This document shows positions 1 through 11,116 of a stretch of 64,000 bases of DNA, piece by piece. The notes beneath the pieces were generated by a model. The model worked only from the letters and a program-made list of their open reading frames with translations, was not told the origin of the DNA and searched no databases. A program made the translations under genes and the position numbers. Source of the DNA: Jackrogersella multiformis (Eukaryota > Ascomycota > Sordariomycetes > Xylariales > Hypoxylaceae); NCBI GenBank assembly GCA_902806575.1, contig CADCXD010000002.1, positions 1,860,001 to 1,924,000 of the forward strand, read 5' to 3'. The number at the start of each line of letters is the position of its first letter. The first letter of the stretch is position 1.

Positions 1-801
1 TTATCTTCAAGACAGGAGGACGCATCTATTATCCAGCGGCCTGGGCAAGTGAGTGCACGAGAGAGGTGGTGGACAAGAAAATGGGCACCAACAAATGCTT
101 AGTCAAGCAGCTGCTATGCTTGTATCCTTTTCCACACTTATCGCACTTGAGCTCAATTCGGTTGCTCTTCCTACCCTCCTTCGTCAAGGGCTGACCGTCG
201 CTCGCCCGCCTAATGCGAGCATTCAGAAGTCCCGCATCCCCTTCGTCGGCCGACATATCATTCGAGTCGTCGTCGATGGCATTCTCGGGGCCCTCGGGCT
301 TCATACTCATCGAGAACCTGTGCGTAGGCAAGCTCGCGGGTGGAGAGGGTAAGCTACCGACGATGGAGGATCGAGCGGCGGCAGACTTAGACATGGTGCC
401 GCGGCGGGAATTGACGGCGATGGGGAGAGGCCCGACCATGTCGCCAGCTTCCTCGAGAGCGGCCGCGACGGCTGCGACGTTGGCGGCGGTGTTGGTCATA
501 CTCTTCCGGCGTGTTACGCGATGGGTGGCATTGAGGGCGCTGGACAAAGCGGAGTAGGTGTGGGTGTGGGAGTTGTTGCGGGAATGGGACAATGGCCTCG
601 CGGCGCCCAAGGAAGACGGCGAGCCCGAAGAGATAGATTGGCGGTGTTGGGTCAATGGCCTCGCTGATGTTTGCATTTCCTGTCGGGATAGATACGAATG
701 ATCAGCATGACTGCTCTATTCCGGGAAGCGAGCTGGAGCGGGCACGACAGGTGAAGGTAGATTAGTGCAACTCGATCATTCATTACCTTGGAAGAGGCCA
801 T
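1..801 (-). CDS. C2H2 zinc-finger protein, 5' part (cut by window edge)
   Basis: Only the N-terminal ~200 residues are here. Exon 1 is 801-787 (ATG then ASSK). A GTAATG donor at 786 and an ACAG acceptor at 680 join it in frame to exon 2 (679 to about 93). Exon 2 is Ser/Thr/Ala-rich, followed by an acidic patch (DDDSNDMSADEGD) and then the start of a C2H2 finger: C-x2-C-x12-H in CDKCGKGYKHSSCLTKH. Its second histidine would lie in the next exon, outside the window. The likely donor is GTTGGT at 92, the same unusual donor as in the CsbD-like gene at 44449; reading on gives a short nonsense tail that stops at 29. The family is a common ascomycete one-finger protein and is probably a nuclear DNA-binding regulator; its target is unknown. 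The finger and exon 1 join are seen in the sequence; the role is inferred. Confidence 0.8.
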
Positions 802-3800
802 TGCCGAACACTTGAATGGGAGAACGACAAAATATTCGCTTTGTAGATGGTAAATTCTTCTTTTTCTTTATTTTCTTTTGCTACGGCTCGTGTCTCACCC
901 GGTCGTTGAAGAATGTAGCAAAAAATGAGCGAGCAAAATAGAAGCAAGAAGCAAAAAGCAAAGCAATAAGTGTTCTTCGGCAATGGTGGGTGGTGTATGA
1001 TATGTATTGGTCAGGGCGAAGTTTGGTGGTGTAGTGGAGGGCGGGCGTTGGAAAGAATAAAAGCCGTCCGATGGTTGATAATAATATTTTTTTTTCTTTA
1101 ATCCTTTAGGAATTGAGGAAACAACAAAGGTCAATCAATCAATCAATTGCACAAAAAATAATTATTTTTTATGGATTCAAAGTTAGCACCAGCTACAAGA
1201 ATTCGTACCGATATGTACGTTTAGGCAGGTACGGACTGACTGTATTGTATAGTACAGTACACAGATACGTACCGATACACTACGCAGATACATGGATACC
1301 TAGCATCAGATACCTACCTACATTGCTTGGTTGTTCGTCAGGTGGACAGGACAACCCGACCTAAATACACATGTACTGACCCAAATCCAAATCTGAACAA
1401 TGGTCGTTGGAAACGGGCTCGACTGCGCCATCTTCACCTGCTTATTCTTCTTGACCTTACCTAGCTGCCTTGGTATTCCTTATTCCTTCAATGTACAGGT
1501 ATGTACCTAAGGCATCATGGTTACAGTACCTTAGGTAAGCTACCTAGGTAGGTGATCCAATGTCAGGAGCTGCTGGGTCACTACCTAGGTCACTATGGAA
1601 AACATTGCTGGAGGAATAGAAAAGAAAAGAAATAAGTGAGCAAGTTGGCATGTGGTGCGTTGTGTGGTGTGGTAGTCATGCTGGATTGTGTCTTGGTTCT
1701 TTCTCTCTCTGCCTGTCTCTCTCTTTCCCCCTCCCTCCTCCATTAATTTGTCCTCCCCCATCTTCTTTCCCCGTTTTGTCCGTCTTATTATCTACCTCCT
1801 TGGAAAGTAGAATCCACAAGAGCGCATTGGAAGACTGATACATAGTACAACGCACGCGCTGCACGTCAAGTGGTGCGGCCCCTGTATCTTAGGTAGGTAC
1901 AAAGGTACCTACATATTCAGTCTAACCTTGGTGGAAGTCTACTGCCTAGGTACTACCTACATTAGGTAAGGTACCTATATTTGTACTTAAGTACGCTAGC
2001 TTAAGAGGCGGACAAGCTTTGGAGTCTAGTGTAGGTACCTACATAGGTATGTACCTAGGTATGTACATGTAAGAGGTAGTCTGGGTCCAGGGTTCAGCCA
2101 GGCACAATTTGGAACTTGTCGAAACAGCATAAAAAAGATGCTTGACGACTTCTTAGTCAGAGCCAACCATCATTGAATATGATGTGTGGATCAGGGAAAT
2201 CATGTTAGACAAGATGGAAGTTATTACATCTAAACTACACGTGTATGTAAATCGAAAAGGGTAGAATTGTTGCAATCAATCAAGTTTGTATCTGCTCTAG
2301 GTAAGTCAATTAGAACAGTAGCAAACGTCTCTTGGCAGAGGGTAATTGGGGAATGAATATATTATAAAATGTTCAGTTGGCAGCATTCTGGCTTAGGTAC
2401 CTAAGTTAGGTATCTGGTGTAGGTATATTCAGTTGCAATAACCTAACCGCATATGAAATTTGAAATTTGAAATTATAAATCAACAAAACAAGAAACGAGG
2501 TCAAGTTCGAGAGGTAGCCTAAATAATAGGATGTACTTCATAAATTATCCTTACATCTTATCTACAAGATGAGAAGGAGCCCTCAATTTTGACTGGCTAC
2601 CTCCTAAGTACCTAGGGTACATTACCATCGCACGTGCATAGCTTAGCTTGAATGGAAGTTAACACGCCCCCAGCCTTGGGATATAAATGGTAATAGTAAA
2701 AGGTCGCGGAGCCGGGCAAATAAAACGAGGCTTCGAACTTCCATCGGAGTCTCGAAAAGACACGTTATGGATAAGACAAGCTACCTGTTTCGTAACTTTG
2801 ACTTTACTGAGATATAATTCATCAGTTACCGTCTTAGGAGGTATGTATAATGCGGAATTCCGTATGCATAACTTGCCTATCATACAACGACAATAAGAGT
2901 TCATTATGCAAATCTCAATTGACAAGTGGCACCTGGTCGGTATAACGTGGCATACCGTCAATATTATTCGCTAATGATTTTATTGACTAAATTTTATTAA
3001 GGAAGCGCTCGCATTTGGAGCAACTCCTGTTGAGGTTGAGACTGGCTTAATAAGGGTGTACGCGTAATGAAAGGGAGAGGGGAACAAGATAAGGGGTATA
3101 TTTATGTTATGCTTATTATGTTATTACACTATGTTTAAATATTAATCGGTACCTGGTTATATAAATATATTTCATATAAGCGTTAGATGACAGTCCGATA
3201 TTTATAAATGGATACATATATACACTAGTAAACATTCATGGATGTGGATATCTCCTCTTCGGGTCAGTAACAACCTTGTGACCGGGCCGGGTCTATAAAT
3301 TGATCAAGGACTATCGATTTCGACCCCGGACTAAACGGATCAACACTACGATCGTGAGCGCGTCACCTAGTGTAGTGTAACGGGTAAGGTTAACCCCTGA
3401 CAATTCTTAGCACGTAAGTACATAAGTACCTAGCTGATATACCTACCAAGAGTATTTAGCCAAGTGTGCTGGATTTTATACTTTATTTATATAGATAATA
3501 TTTGGTTTTAGTGAATCCTTTATGGTTTTAGCAGAAGCTAGATGTGTAAATTTACTCAAGACTTCGAGAGCTTTAAGGAATTATTGAAGTTGGAGGGGGG
3601 TTTAATAAGGCCTCGGGAGGAAAGGGGAAACAACCTTGAAACGAAAAAGTACATTCACTGCTAAGGTAAATATACATCAGTCCGTCAAATGTCAGCTGCT
3701 TATAAGTAAGTGATAGTATGGGGCGGTTATGTAATCAAAAGGATAAAGTGAAATCCTTTTTTTGAAACTGAAGCATAAAACCTTCAGAATATAACAACCA

Positions 3801-6800
3801 TTATCATACTACTACAATAGCTACCATCTTTAATCTTAATGTTTTAATAGAAGAAGCGTTTAAGTAATATTATCATTAAAGTTCCAGACTTATTACCTAC
3901 CTAGGTACCTACCTAATAAGAAAAAGACAAGCTTAATAATACACTATAATGTACTTAGGTAATCATGAATTTCCTATGTCAGGCGGAACTCCAGCTCTGC
4001 CCCTCGGGGTACTCTGGACGTCCTATGCGTTATCAAACGCGCCGATGTATGTAGCTCCCTCCTAGATACCTAGATACATACGTCCATCCGGACGTAAACA
4101 GACTCATCATCATCATCATTAGGTAATCATGAACTTAACCGCCGTCTTAGTAACACCGGATACCAATCTATAGCTATGGTAAGTACTTATCATTATATGT
4201 AGTGTAGGCAGTGTAAGTAAGTACCTAATGTATGTTGAATGAAGACGTTATTAGTGCATAGGTAACAAAAAAAACCCACGAGATCAGCAGGCTAATAGAC
4301 TTTTCTGGATGCCGCTGGTACTTTCGTGCATGAGCTCTTACACTACTTGCGCGCCGGCAGGTGGCGGTTTTATTTATTCATTTAAGGAGAAGTCACTATG
4401 TATACTCACTTTTTATACATAGACCATCCGTTTATTTTACATTGGAAGATCATAACCAGACTATTCCTTACCTACCTAGGTACCTAGATGTAAACCTATC
4501 CCAGATTAAGGCATTGAAGAAAACTAATTAACTTCCCAGATTTATGCGAGCTCTTCTATGGATTTCGAGCGTCCATGAATACTGGTCAAACGAGACATCA
4601 CCAAGCAATTGAACAATATTGTCCAATATGAATTGAAGCAAGGGATTTCAACTTGGTATTATCATCATGCGCCTTAGGAGTCCAGAACCACACCTGGGCA
4701 CCATATCGATTCTTTTGCTGGTTCCTTCTACTACCATATGCACGACTGGCCAAGGAATTGTGCGGTCCAGACCATTCTATAAGGGCAAATACCAAACATC
4801 TACCATGTACCTTATAAATTTCTTTGAAATTTTGGAAGTTTTCTTGATCAGGGCTCGTCTCCCCTTCCTAAGTAAGCGAACCATTGCACTGCTACCACAG
4901 CAGTTCAATCATTCCCAAATACACTACACTAGAACCAGCTATTAGCTGCAGTACATGTGTATTTAAGCCTAAGGTTCCCTCGTTACGAACTAGTGTAGTG
5001 TACACATGAAAGGGTATCATGGTAGTGGAGATAATGGATCACGGGGTATGGAACCAGCATTGTCGCCCTTTTATCTTTTGGCCTTTATGATTCGTTCAAT
5101 TTCGCTGCCTTTATTACATACCTACACTACCTAAAGTACCTAGTCCACGGTACTCCCACCATTGGCAAATGAGATGTCACATCTTAAGATCGTTGATAAG
5201 CCGGGGTGCTTCTCTGCCAAGGCAACAGTTCGTTCGATTGGCTTGTACCTTTTCGTTGATGCTCCCCAGTGTAAACGACGTCAAAATTAGACGACATCAA
5301 TAATTTTGTCAATCACAGTTGATGCGATTTTAGGATTAGCAGGGTTAGGTACAAGGAACTCGCTTGCAAACTCGCTTGCAAAGCCGGTTGCAAGAGCAGC
5401 CACAGTTTTGTTCCAAACGGACACTGAGATTTTAATGCTCCAGCCTCATTTTACCTACCAGGTAGTATAGGTAACCAAGGTAAGTTGGCTTTCATACGTG
5501 TACATTCTGGTGTACACTGGCAGATCTTCTCATCAGGAGAGCATGTTCGAACTGAAGGAATGGCTATTTTCTGACATCACACTATCAACCAGGCGTGATC
5601 ATGCGGGAATATAACCGCCGCAGACTTCGGAAATCAAGTGACTCTACGAACCATGCTATGCCTTATTAGGATAACGGAAGAGCACCAGCTGACAACAGCT
5701 CGAAAGTCGCCCTACTATACCTCCTAGGGCTGCCTGATGGTGAGTGTTTCGAATTCCACAATATTTTACTATCGAGGAAATACACTAGTGTACAATACAA
5801 TAGGAATATTATATCCTACCAACAAGAATATTGGTACACATTACCAAGCAGCCTAGGTAGATATCTCACGATTCCAAGCTACCGAACTTGAAATCCAAGA
5901 TCAAGATGCCAGGACTTGCGGGTCGACAAGGGGCAATACGGGATGCAAGTTCAAAACTGGCGATGGCGGCGTTGCTATTTTGAACAACAAAAGCGGGTTG
6001 CTCAAAGGATCAACACTGCCTACCCGCCCTACCCGGCCCGCGCATCACCTTACCAGCTTACTAAAAAGTGATATCGACTTGTCGGGACCGTATGTACACT
6101 ACTTACCTACATATCGTGATCCGTCACGTTATCGTTCTATTCCCTCCACACGTGTATACCATGTGTACACGCCGAAGTTCAAAGAACGATGGCTTGAAGT
6201 CATGCTACCTACCTAGGTACTTAGAAACATATACATATGTATACATATGTATACATACATACATACATACATACATACATACATACATACATACATACAT
6301 ACATACGGACAGTAGCTGACGTACAGTATCGAGCAGGTATTCGACCGAGTTGCAGAGCCGCGTAATGAATGAGGCCCATTCCTCTGCTGACCACTTAAGA
6401 TCTGTCCAGCCAAACAGAAGCTTTACGGTACTCCCGGAAGCCTGGGCTCGGCGTCTTTGGGTTTGGTACACGCCTACGTGTATGATATATGTACGCACGT
6501 CGAGTTACCGCTTCGTTTAACCAGATGCAGGTACGAGCATGTTTTTGGATGCCCCGGCGGAGCTTCTAAGGTTTGGTGCCTGAATCCCACCCGCTCCCGG
6601 AGGCGCAGCCGTTTCATAGCGGTGTTCTTCTATGGCTACCAAGCTGCAGAGGCATCTCATATCTTTTTTCTTTCTCTCTGAATACAGATATGATGGCATG
6701 GTTTTTAACATAAACCGATCTAGTAATATATTCACTGGTGACACTTCCATAGGTACCTTATCAATTAGGTAGTTATAGTTCGCCGTTCTTGAGGACTCGA

Positions 6801-7570
6801 CTTGTTAGTAAGGACGTAAAAGAGATGATAGAATAGCTAAGCTAATAATAACAATAATAATATGATCTAACAACATATAGACCATGTTAGTGAAGTCTTG
6901 GTTGCACGTTATTTTCCTCTAATATTGTATCTATAGTTCGTCGTAGTATATCCTAGGTAGTAGGTAGTATCTAATATCGTGTTCAAATCGGAGAATAAGT
7001 TACGAGTTACGGAGCCCCTCAATGACGTCGTTACCTACCGGGACTTTAATCTAGGTAGGCAGGTTGCACGAACTAATATTGGTAGCACAAAGCAAGAAGC
7101 AAGAAGCCGTTCCTAATAGGGTTGGAATTACCCGTCAAACTTTAGATGTAGGTAGGTACATCAGATACATAAGATAGTAGATAGTAGATAGCTGTCTCTC
7201 CACAGGGAAAAGTAATTAAAAAAGTAAAACTTCCTTCATCTCTAATTTGAATCTTGTGATAACGCGATCGAGTGTAAATCTCTACCCATATTAAGCGCGC
7301 AATTTCGTCATCGCAACCACCCCGCTCGTCCAGGGCTAGGTATTTACGCGCGCGGTCGAATGAAGTAAAATGCTCCTATTAGCCGCCATCTTCCTTAGCC
7401 TAGAAAGCCTGTGTTAGATCCATATTGGTATGATACCTTTGATATTTGATCGAGGAACCAAGCGGCGCTTCTTTAACCCATCTATCTAGTTAGTACCTAA
7501 ACGTAACGCTTCCGTGAAGAGGAACCCTGTACCGAACCATACGATAGGCACATTGAGATAATTCATATCC
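802..7570. other. Gene-poor intergenic region (6.8 kb)
   Basis: I see no convincing gene. Short ORFs here are unconserved-looking and broken. The stretch is dominated by many copies of a CCTAGG/GGTACC palindromic motif (for example 1541-1550, 2033-2062, 3895-3914, 4470-4488, 6209-6221), a TACA microsatellite near 6251, and a moderately AT-rich part between about 2100 and 4500 that looks like decayed repeat DNA. It includes the promoter of the zinc-finger gene (left) and of the Par32-like gene (right). Confidence 0.7.
6235..6306. repeat. (TACA)n microsatellite
   Basis: Tandem TACA units run from about 6251 to 6305, preceded by alternating ACATATGTAT. The long Tyr/Met/Cys-rich ORFs on both strands here are artefacts of this repeat. 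Confidence 0.95.
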
Positions 7571-8253
7571 ATGGCAGACGTATACCGCCGCAGCGGGCGG
7601 GGCGGGGCCGGCAACTTCTACTCTCAGAAGGATATCGAAGAGGCGACGAAGGGTAGATCCGAGGTTCGTGGGGTTACCCCGATTCTCCTATACCTACCTA
7701 GGTACATAGATCTTTCTAAGGGAGCTCGACTAAGAACAACTTCGCTCTACAGGACCTCGAGGCGCAAAACCCGCAACACCTCCCCGACGACGAACCGCTG
7801 AACGACCCGGCAGACGCCCCCGCGCAGTCCACGCCGCCGATCGCTAGCAGCAACGACAGCGGCACGCGGACATACGCGCGCTCCGGCCGCGGCGGCGCCG
7901 GGAACTTCGTCGACGCCCCTCCACCATCTTCAACCCCAGCTACAACCACAACTACAACCACGACCACGACCACGGCGCCAACCCCCTCATCCCCCAGCAC
8001 CCCCGGGCCGCAACCGCAGCCCCCGGCGCGAAGCGGGCTCTCGGGGCGCGGCGGCGCCGGGAACTGGACGACGGCCTCGGAGGAAGAAGGAGCAGGAGCG
8101 GCGTACGACCCGGAGCAGGAGCGCAAGCGCCGCGAGGCCCTCGACGCGCACATCCTGCAGGACATCCGCGAGTCGCTGCCGCAGCCGCCCAAGATCCACT
8201 ACATGCACGGCCCGGGGCGGGGGCGCAAGCCCGACACGTTGCCTACGTCGTGA
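7571..8253 (+). CDS. Par32-like protein (DUF3602), three SGRGGAGN motifs
   Basis: Two exons, 7571-7663 and 7753-8253, encode 197 residues. The intron (89 bases, donor GTTCGT, acceptor ACAG) is placed because it joins the frames exactly; it contains a CCTACCTAGGTA palindrome. The protein carries three copies of SGRGGAGN followed by F or W, at about residues 8, 67 and 125. This is the hallmark of the fungal DUF3602/Par32 family. Between copies 2 and 3 lies a run of eleven threonines and a Pro/Ser-rich linker; the C-terminal part is charged and helical-looking. In yeast, Par32 is phosphorylated after rapamycin and links TORC1 to ammonium transporter control. The motif is seen; the same role here is inferred. 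It lies tail to tail with the Rlp24 gene. Confidence 0.9.
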
Positions 8254-8983
8254 TTTCTAGACCGCGGGGGGATAATTGTTGGTAATACCTATATCCTATA
8301 TCCTATCCTATATATACCTAGGTCGAGGTGTGATGGTGGATGGATGGATGGATAACTGCTAGCTACCCGTGTGCCTTTGAAGACTTAGGAGTGGTTTGGG
8401 GTTGGTTTTAGGGGGAAGAGGAAGAAGCCGATGGCAGAGAAAATAAAATACCCGGAGCATTGGAGTAGGATGAAATAGCGACGGCGAGCGAGGCGAGGCG
8501 AGGCGTCTATAAGGGGCCTATGTACCATATACCACATACCACATACCACATTCACCAAGCCGATGAGCACGAGGACTATATACGTCCTCGAGATGATCAA
8601 AAGACAATCAAAATTCACAACGCGTAGCACCGCGAATCAAAGAGACCAACGGATTTTCTTATCCGGCATAAAAGCACCAGAAACACCAACTCCCTTAGGT
8701 ATCTAGGGTAGGTAGGGATCAGAGTTGTTTAGGCAGGTCAAGTATTTCGTATTTCGTATTTCGTATCGCGGAAAGCGAAAGGGAAAGGGAAAGGGAACCA
8801 GACACCTAGAATCCACCAACGCCATGGCATGCAGAAACAAAAGCAATCCACACATGAACGCCGCGGCCCGTAGTTCTTTTCTAGCGTCGCCCTCGTGCCG
8901 CAGTTCTCCTCGTAGTTTTCCTTGCTTCCCGTAGTGCACCAACCTCCCCTGTACGTACGGTATCGTAAAAAACATCGTCTGGT
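8254..8983. other. Convergent 3' region with simple repeats
   Basis: This holds the 3' ends of the Par32-like and Rlp24 genes. GGAT repeats occur near 8338, CATACCA repeats near 8528, three GTATTTC units from 8742, and then GGGAAA repeats up to about 8797. No gene is seen. A long Arg-rich ORF antisense at 8703-9503 is a frame shadow of Rlp24. Confidence 0.7.
8742..8797. repeat. Tandem GTATTTC then GGGAAA repeats
   Basis: Three heptamers GTATTTC are followed directly by a purine-only GGGAAA array. This is a simple-sequence tract in the noncoding 3' side of Rlp24. Confidence 0.85.
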
Positions 8984-9912
8984 CTAGTCCGAGTCCACAT
9001 CCATGCCGCCGTCGTCCGCGCCCCTCTCCCCGATGACCTCGACGCCGCCGTCGACGCGGACCCGCTGGCGTATCTTCTCCTGGCCGAACACCCTGGCGGC
9101 CTTCTTCTCGGCGACCATGTTGGTCTGCTCGAGCTGGTCGATCTCCTCGGGGTTGAGGCCCTGCTCCTCGGCGAGGCGCCTCTTCTCGCTGCCGCGCATG
9201 CGGGGCAGCAGGTGGCCGTGGGACAGGACGAGCCTGCGGTCGTTGGCGAGGTCGCGGGCGCGCTTGCCGGCGAGGCGCCTCTTGGCGAAGACGCGCTCGC
9301 GCTTGGTGCGGATCTCGGACACGCGGTCCATGGCGCGCAGGGTCTTGGCCACGAGCTCGCGGTTGTAGCGCACGGGGACGTTGCGGCGCGCGGCGAACTG
9401 CAGCGTCGAGTCCACCGTCATCTCCTTGCCCGCGGCCTTGCGGAAGGACTTGGTCCACTTCAGCTTGCGCGGGTTGCGCTTCATCACGAAGTTCTTGTGG
9501 CACTTGGACCGGCAGAAGCGGAACTGCTTGGCGTCGTTGCGGCAGAATGTCTGTTTCGGTGACTGAGGTTAGAGATTTGCTCTGCTCTGCTTTGCTTTGC
9601 GTTGCCTTTCTCTGGGAAGAGAGTGTTCGGGAGGGAGGGAGAGAGAGGGAGAACTCACTATGCCTTTGCTGGGGTAGGCAGGCCTACTGCAGAAATAGCA
9701 CGTCTCGATCCTGTAGGATAGATCTAGTCAGCCACCATCATCGATTCATACCATATACAATTAGAGGAAAGCAGATTCAACGCTCCCAGCAATATTCCAA
9801 AAAATTCCCAAATTCCCAAGTCGACAATCGATATTCCAAAGACCACAGATCCAAGCGCTCCAAAGGAATTCAAGAACGTCAATAACAGAAATCATTTCAT
9901 GACTTACCTCAT
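8984..9912 (-). CDS. rlp24: Ribosome biogenesis protein Rlp24
   Basis: Three exons, 9912-9908 (ATGAG only), 9710-9659 and 9550-8984, give 207 residues, close to the roughly 200 of yeast Rlp24. The 5-base first exon is supported by the GTAAGT donor at 9907 and by the join ATG AG|G ATC GAG, giving MRIETCYFC. The N-terminal eL24-type zinc site is complete: C6, C9, C32, C36. KCHKNFVMKRNPRKLKWTK follows, then a basic middle and an acidic, Asp-rich tail. Rlp24 acts on pre-60S particles in the nucleolus and is released from them in the cytoplasm by the AAA-ATPase Drg1/Afg2, to be replaced by eL24. The NPRKLKWT signature with the C-terminal extension separates it from ribosomal eL24 itself. It is head to head with pam18, 339 bases apart. 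Confidence 0.95.
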
Positions 9913-10251
9913 CTTGACGGCGTATGAGACAGATGTACTGTAGATGGAATCGTGATAATTGATTTAATGGATTTAATTGATTTAACTCGGCCCCTCCAGA
10001 AACCCAAAAACTTTCTAATCCACACCGATAATTTTGGTGGGTCTGGCCTTATCGTTCCGATAGGTGCGGATTAACTTTTTCGTTCACCTTTACTAGGTAC
10101 TATGTACGTACATCACTACCTCATAGCCTCTCTTATCGATAAAAACATCATCGGTCAACCCACTAAGAGGTCCGTGCACATCGAAAAAGAAATGATTCCA
10201 TGCGATTGACCTCACCTTTGAACCTCAACCCACCTACCTCAAAATCCAAAA
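9913..10251. promoter_or_regulatory. Bidirectional promoter region, rlp24 / pam18
   Basis: These 339 bases separate two divergent start codons (rlp24 leftward at 9912, pam18 rightward at 10252), so both promoters must lie here or overlap the genes. The region is AT-rich with ATTGATTTAA repeats near 9960. Co-regulation is possible but not shown. Confidence 0.6.
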
Positions 10252-10707
10252 ATGGCCTCAGCACTCGCAATCGGAACCGGCGTCGCAGTCGCTGCCTTCC
10301 TCGTATGCTTCCCACCCACCTGTATATGCACCACCTAACAAATCTAAACTGACACCGAATCCCAGGGCCGAGCAGGACTCGTCGCATGGCGGCGTTCCCG
10401 GGGCGGCGTCGGAGCTCTAGGCAAGGCCTTCTACAAGGGCGGCTTCGAGCCGCGCATGACCAAGAAAGAAGCCACTCTGATCCTATCCCTCAAGTACGAC
10501 CCCCCCATGGCCTACCGTCATGAAGAGAAGCCGTCTCTGCTGGACAACTGCTAAACAGCCGGTATTAGTGAACGAGCCCTCACGAAAGAAAATGTCCGCA
10601 AAGCCCACCGGACGCTTATGCTCCTGAACCATCCCGATCGAGGTGGAAGCCCTTACTTAGCTACGAAAGTCAACGAGGCGAAGGAGTTCTTGGAGAAGAA
10701 CAGCTAG
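10252..10707 (+). CDS. pam18: Mitochondrial import motor J-protein Pam18/Tim14
   Basis: Three exons, 10252-10302, 10366-10493 and 10569-10707, encode 105 residues. The first residues (ASALAIGTGVAVAAFL) form the single membrane segment. GRAGLVAWRR and a Gly/Phe-rich stretch with the typical KAFYKGGFEPRMTKKEA follow, then a J-domain with the HPD motif at residues 81-83 (LLNHPDRGGSPYLATKVNEAKEFL). The second intron ends at ATTAG (10568): only this acceptor gives SLNERALTKENV, while the closer CAG runs into a stop. In the family, Pam18 sits in the inner mitochondrial membrane at the TIM23 channel and stimulates mtHsp70 ATPase with Pam16. The length and all key residues are normal. Confidence 0.95.
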
Positions 10708-11116
10708 CACCTAGGGAGCTATGCCATTCGCAAGGCCGTAACGGCTGTGCCCTACTAGGTAATTGCCTAGGTATATAAAATGTACAACACCACAGCATGC
10801 ATGGAGCGACGGCGTTAAGGTTACGGTTTAGAGGGAAATCATTGCGTTCGGCTATGTATCAGTTGCACATTTTCCCTGCAATACAAATACAGCCCTGACT
10901 CGGGGGCTAAGTCTCTTCTCGAACTCATCGTAAACCTGCACCGAGATGAAAACTTTGAAAATATGCCACTGACCCTAGCAGCCTGAGCCACATGTCTGTC
11001 CTCCATCTTCTTGAGAGCTGATGGCAGTTGTCGCCAGAGAAATTGTTGCACACCCGTTGACATAGCTGAAGAGAAATCGGAAGTATGGTTCTGAATGTTG
11101 TCGCAGATCAGGGGAT
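10708..11116. other. Convergent 3' region, pam18 / Gfd2-like gene
   Basis: No gene is seen in these 409 bases between two converging stop codons. CTACTAGGT and GCCTAGGTAT motifs occur near 10753. Confidence 0.7.

Noticed and set aside
3377..3420. Possible LTR end beginning TGTAACGGGTAAGG
   Set aside because: It looks like a retrotransposon LTR start, but I found no partner copy, primer site or target duplication.
6205..6498. Minus-strand ORF with repeated Cys-Met-Tyr-Val
   Set aside because: Produced by the TACA microsatellite.
7716..8192. Long antisense ORF with a valine run
   Set aside because: Antisense shadow of the Par32-like exon; the valine run mirrors its threonine run.
8703..9503. 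Long Arg/Gln-rich ORF on the minus strand
   Set aside because: Another frame of the Rlp24 exon; GC-rich coding sequence gives open shadow frames.
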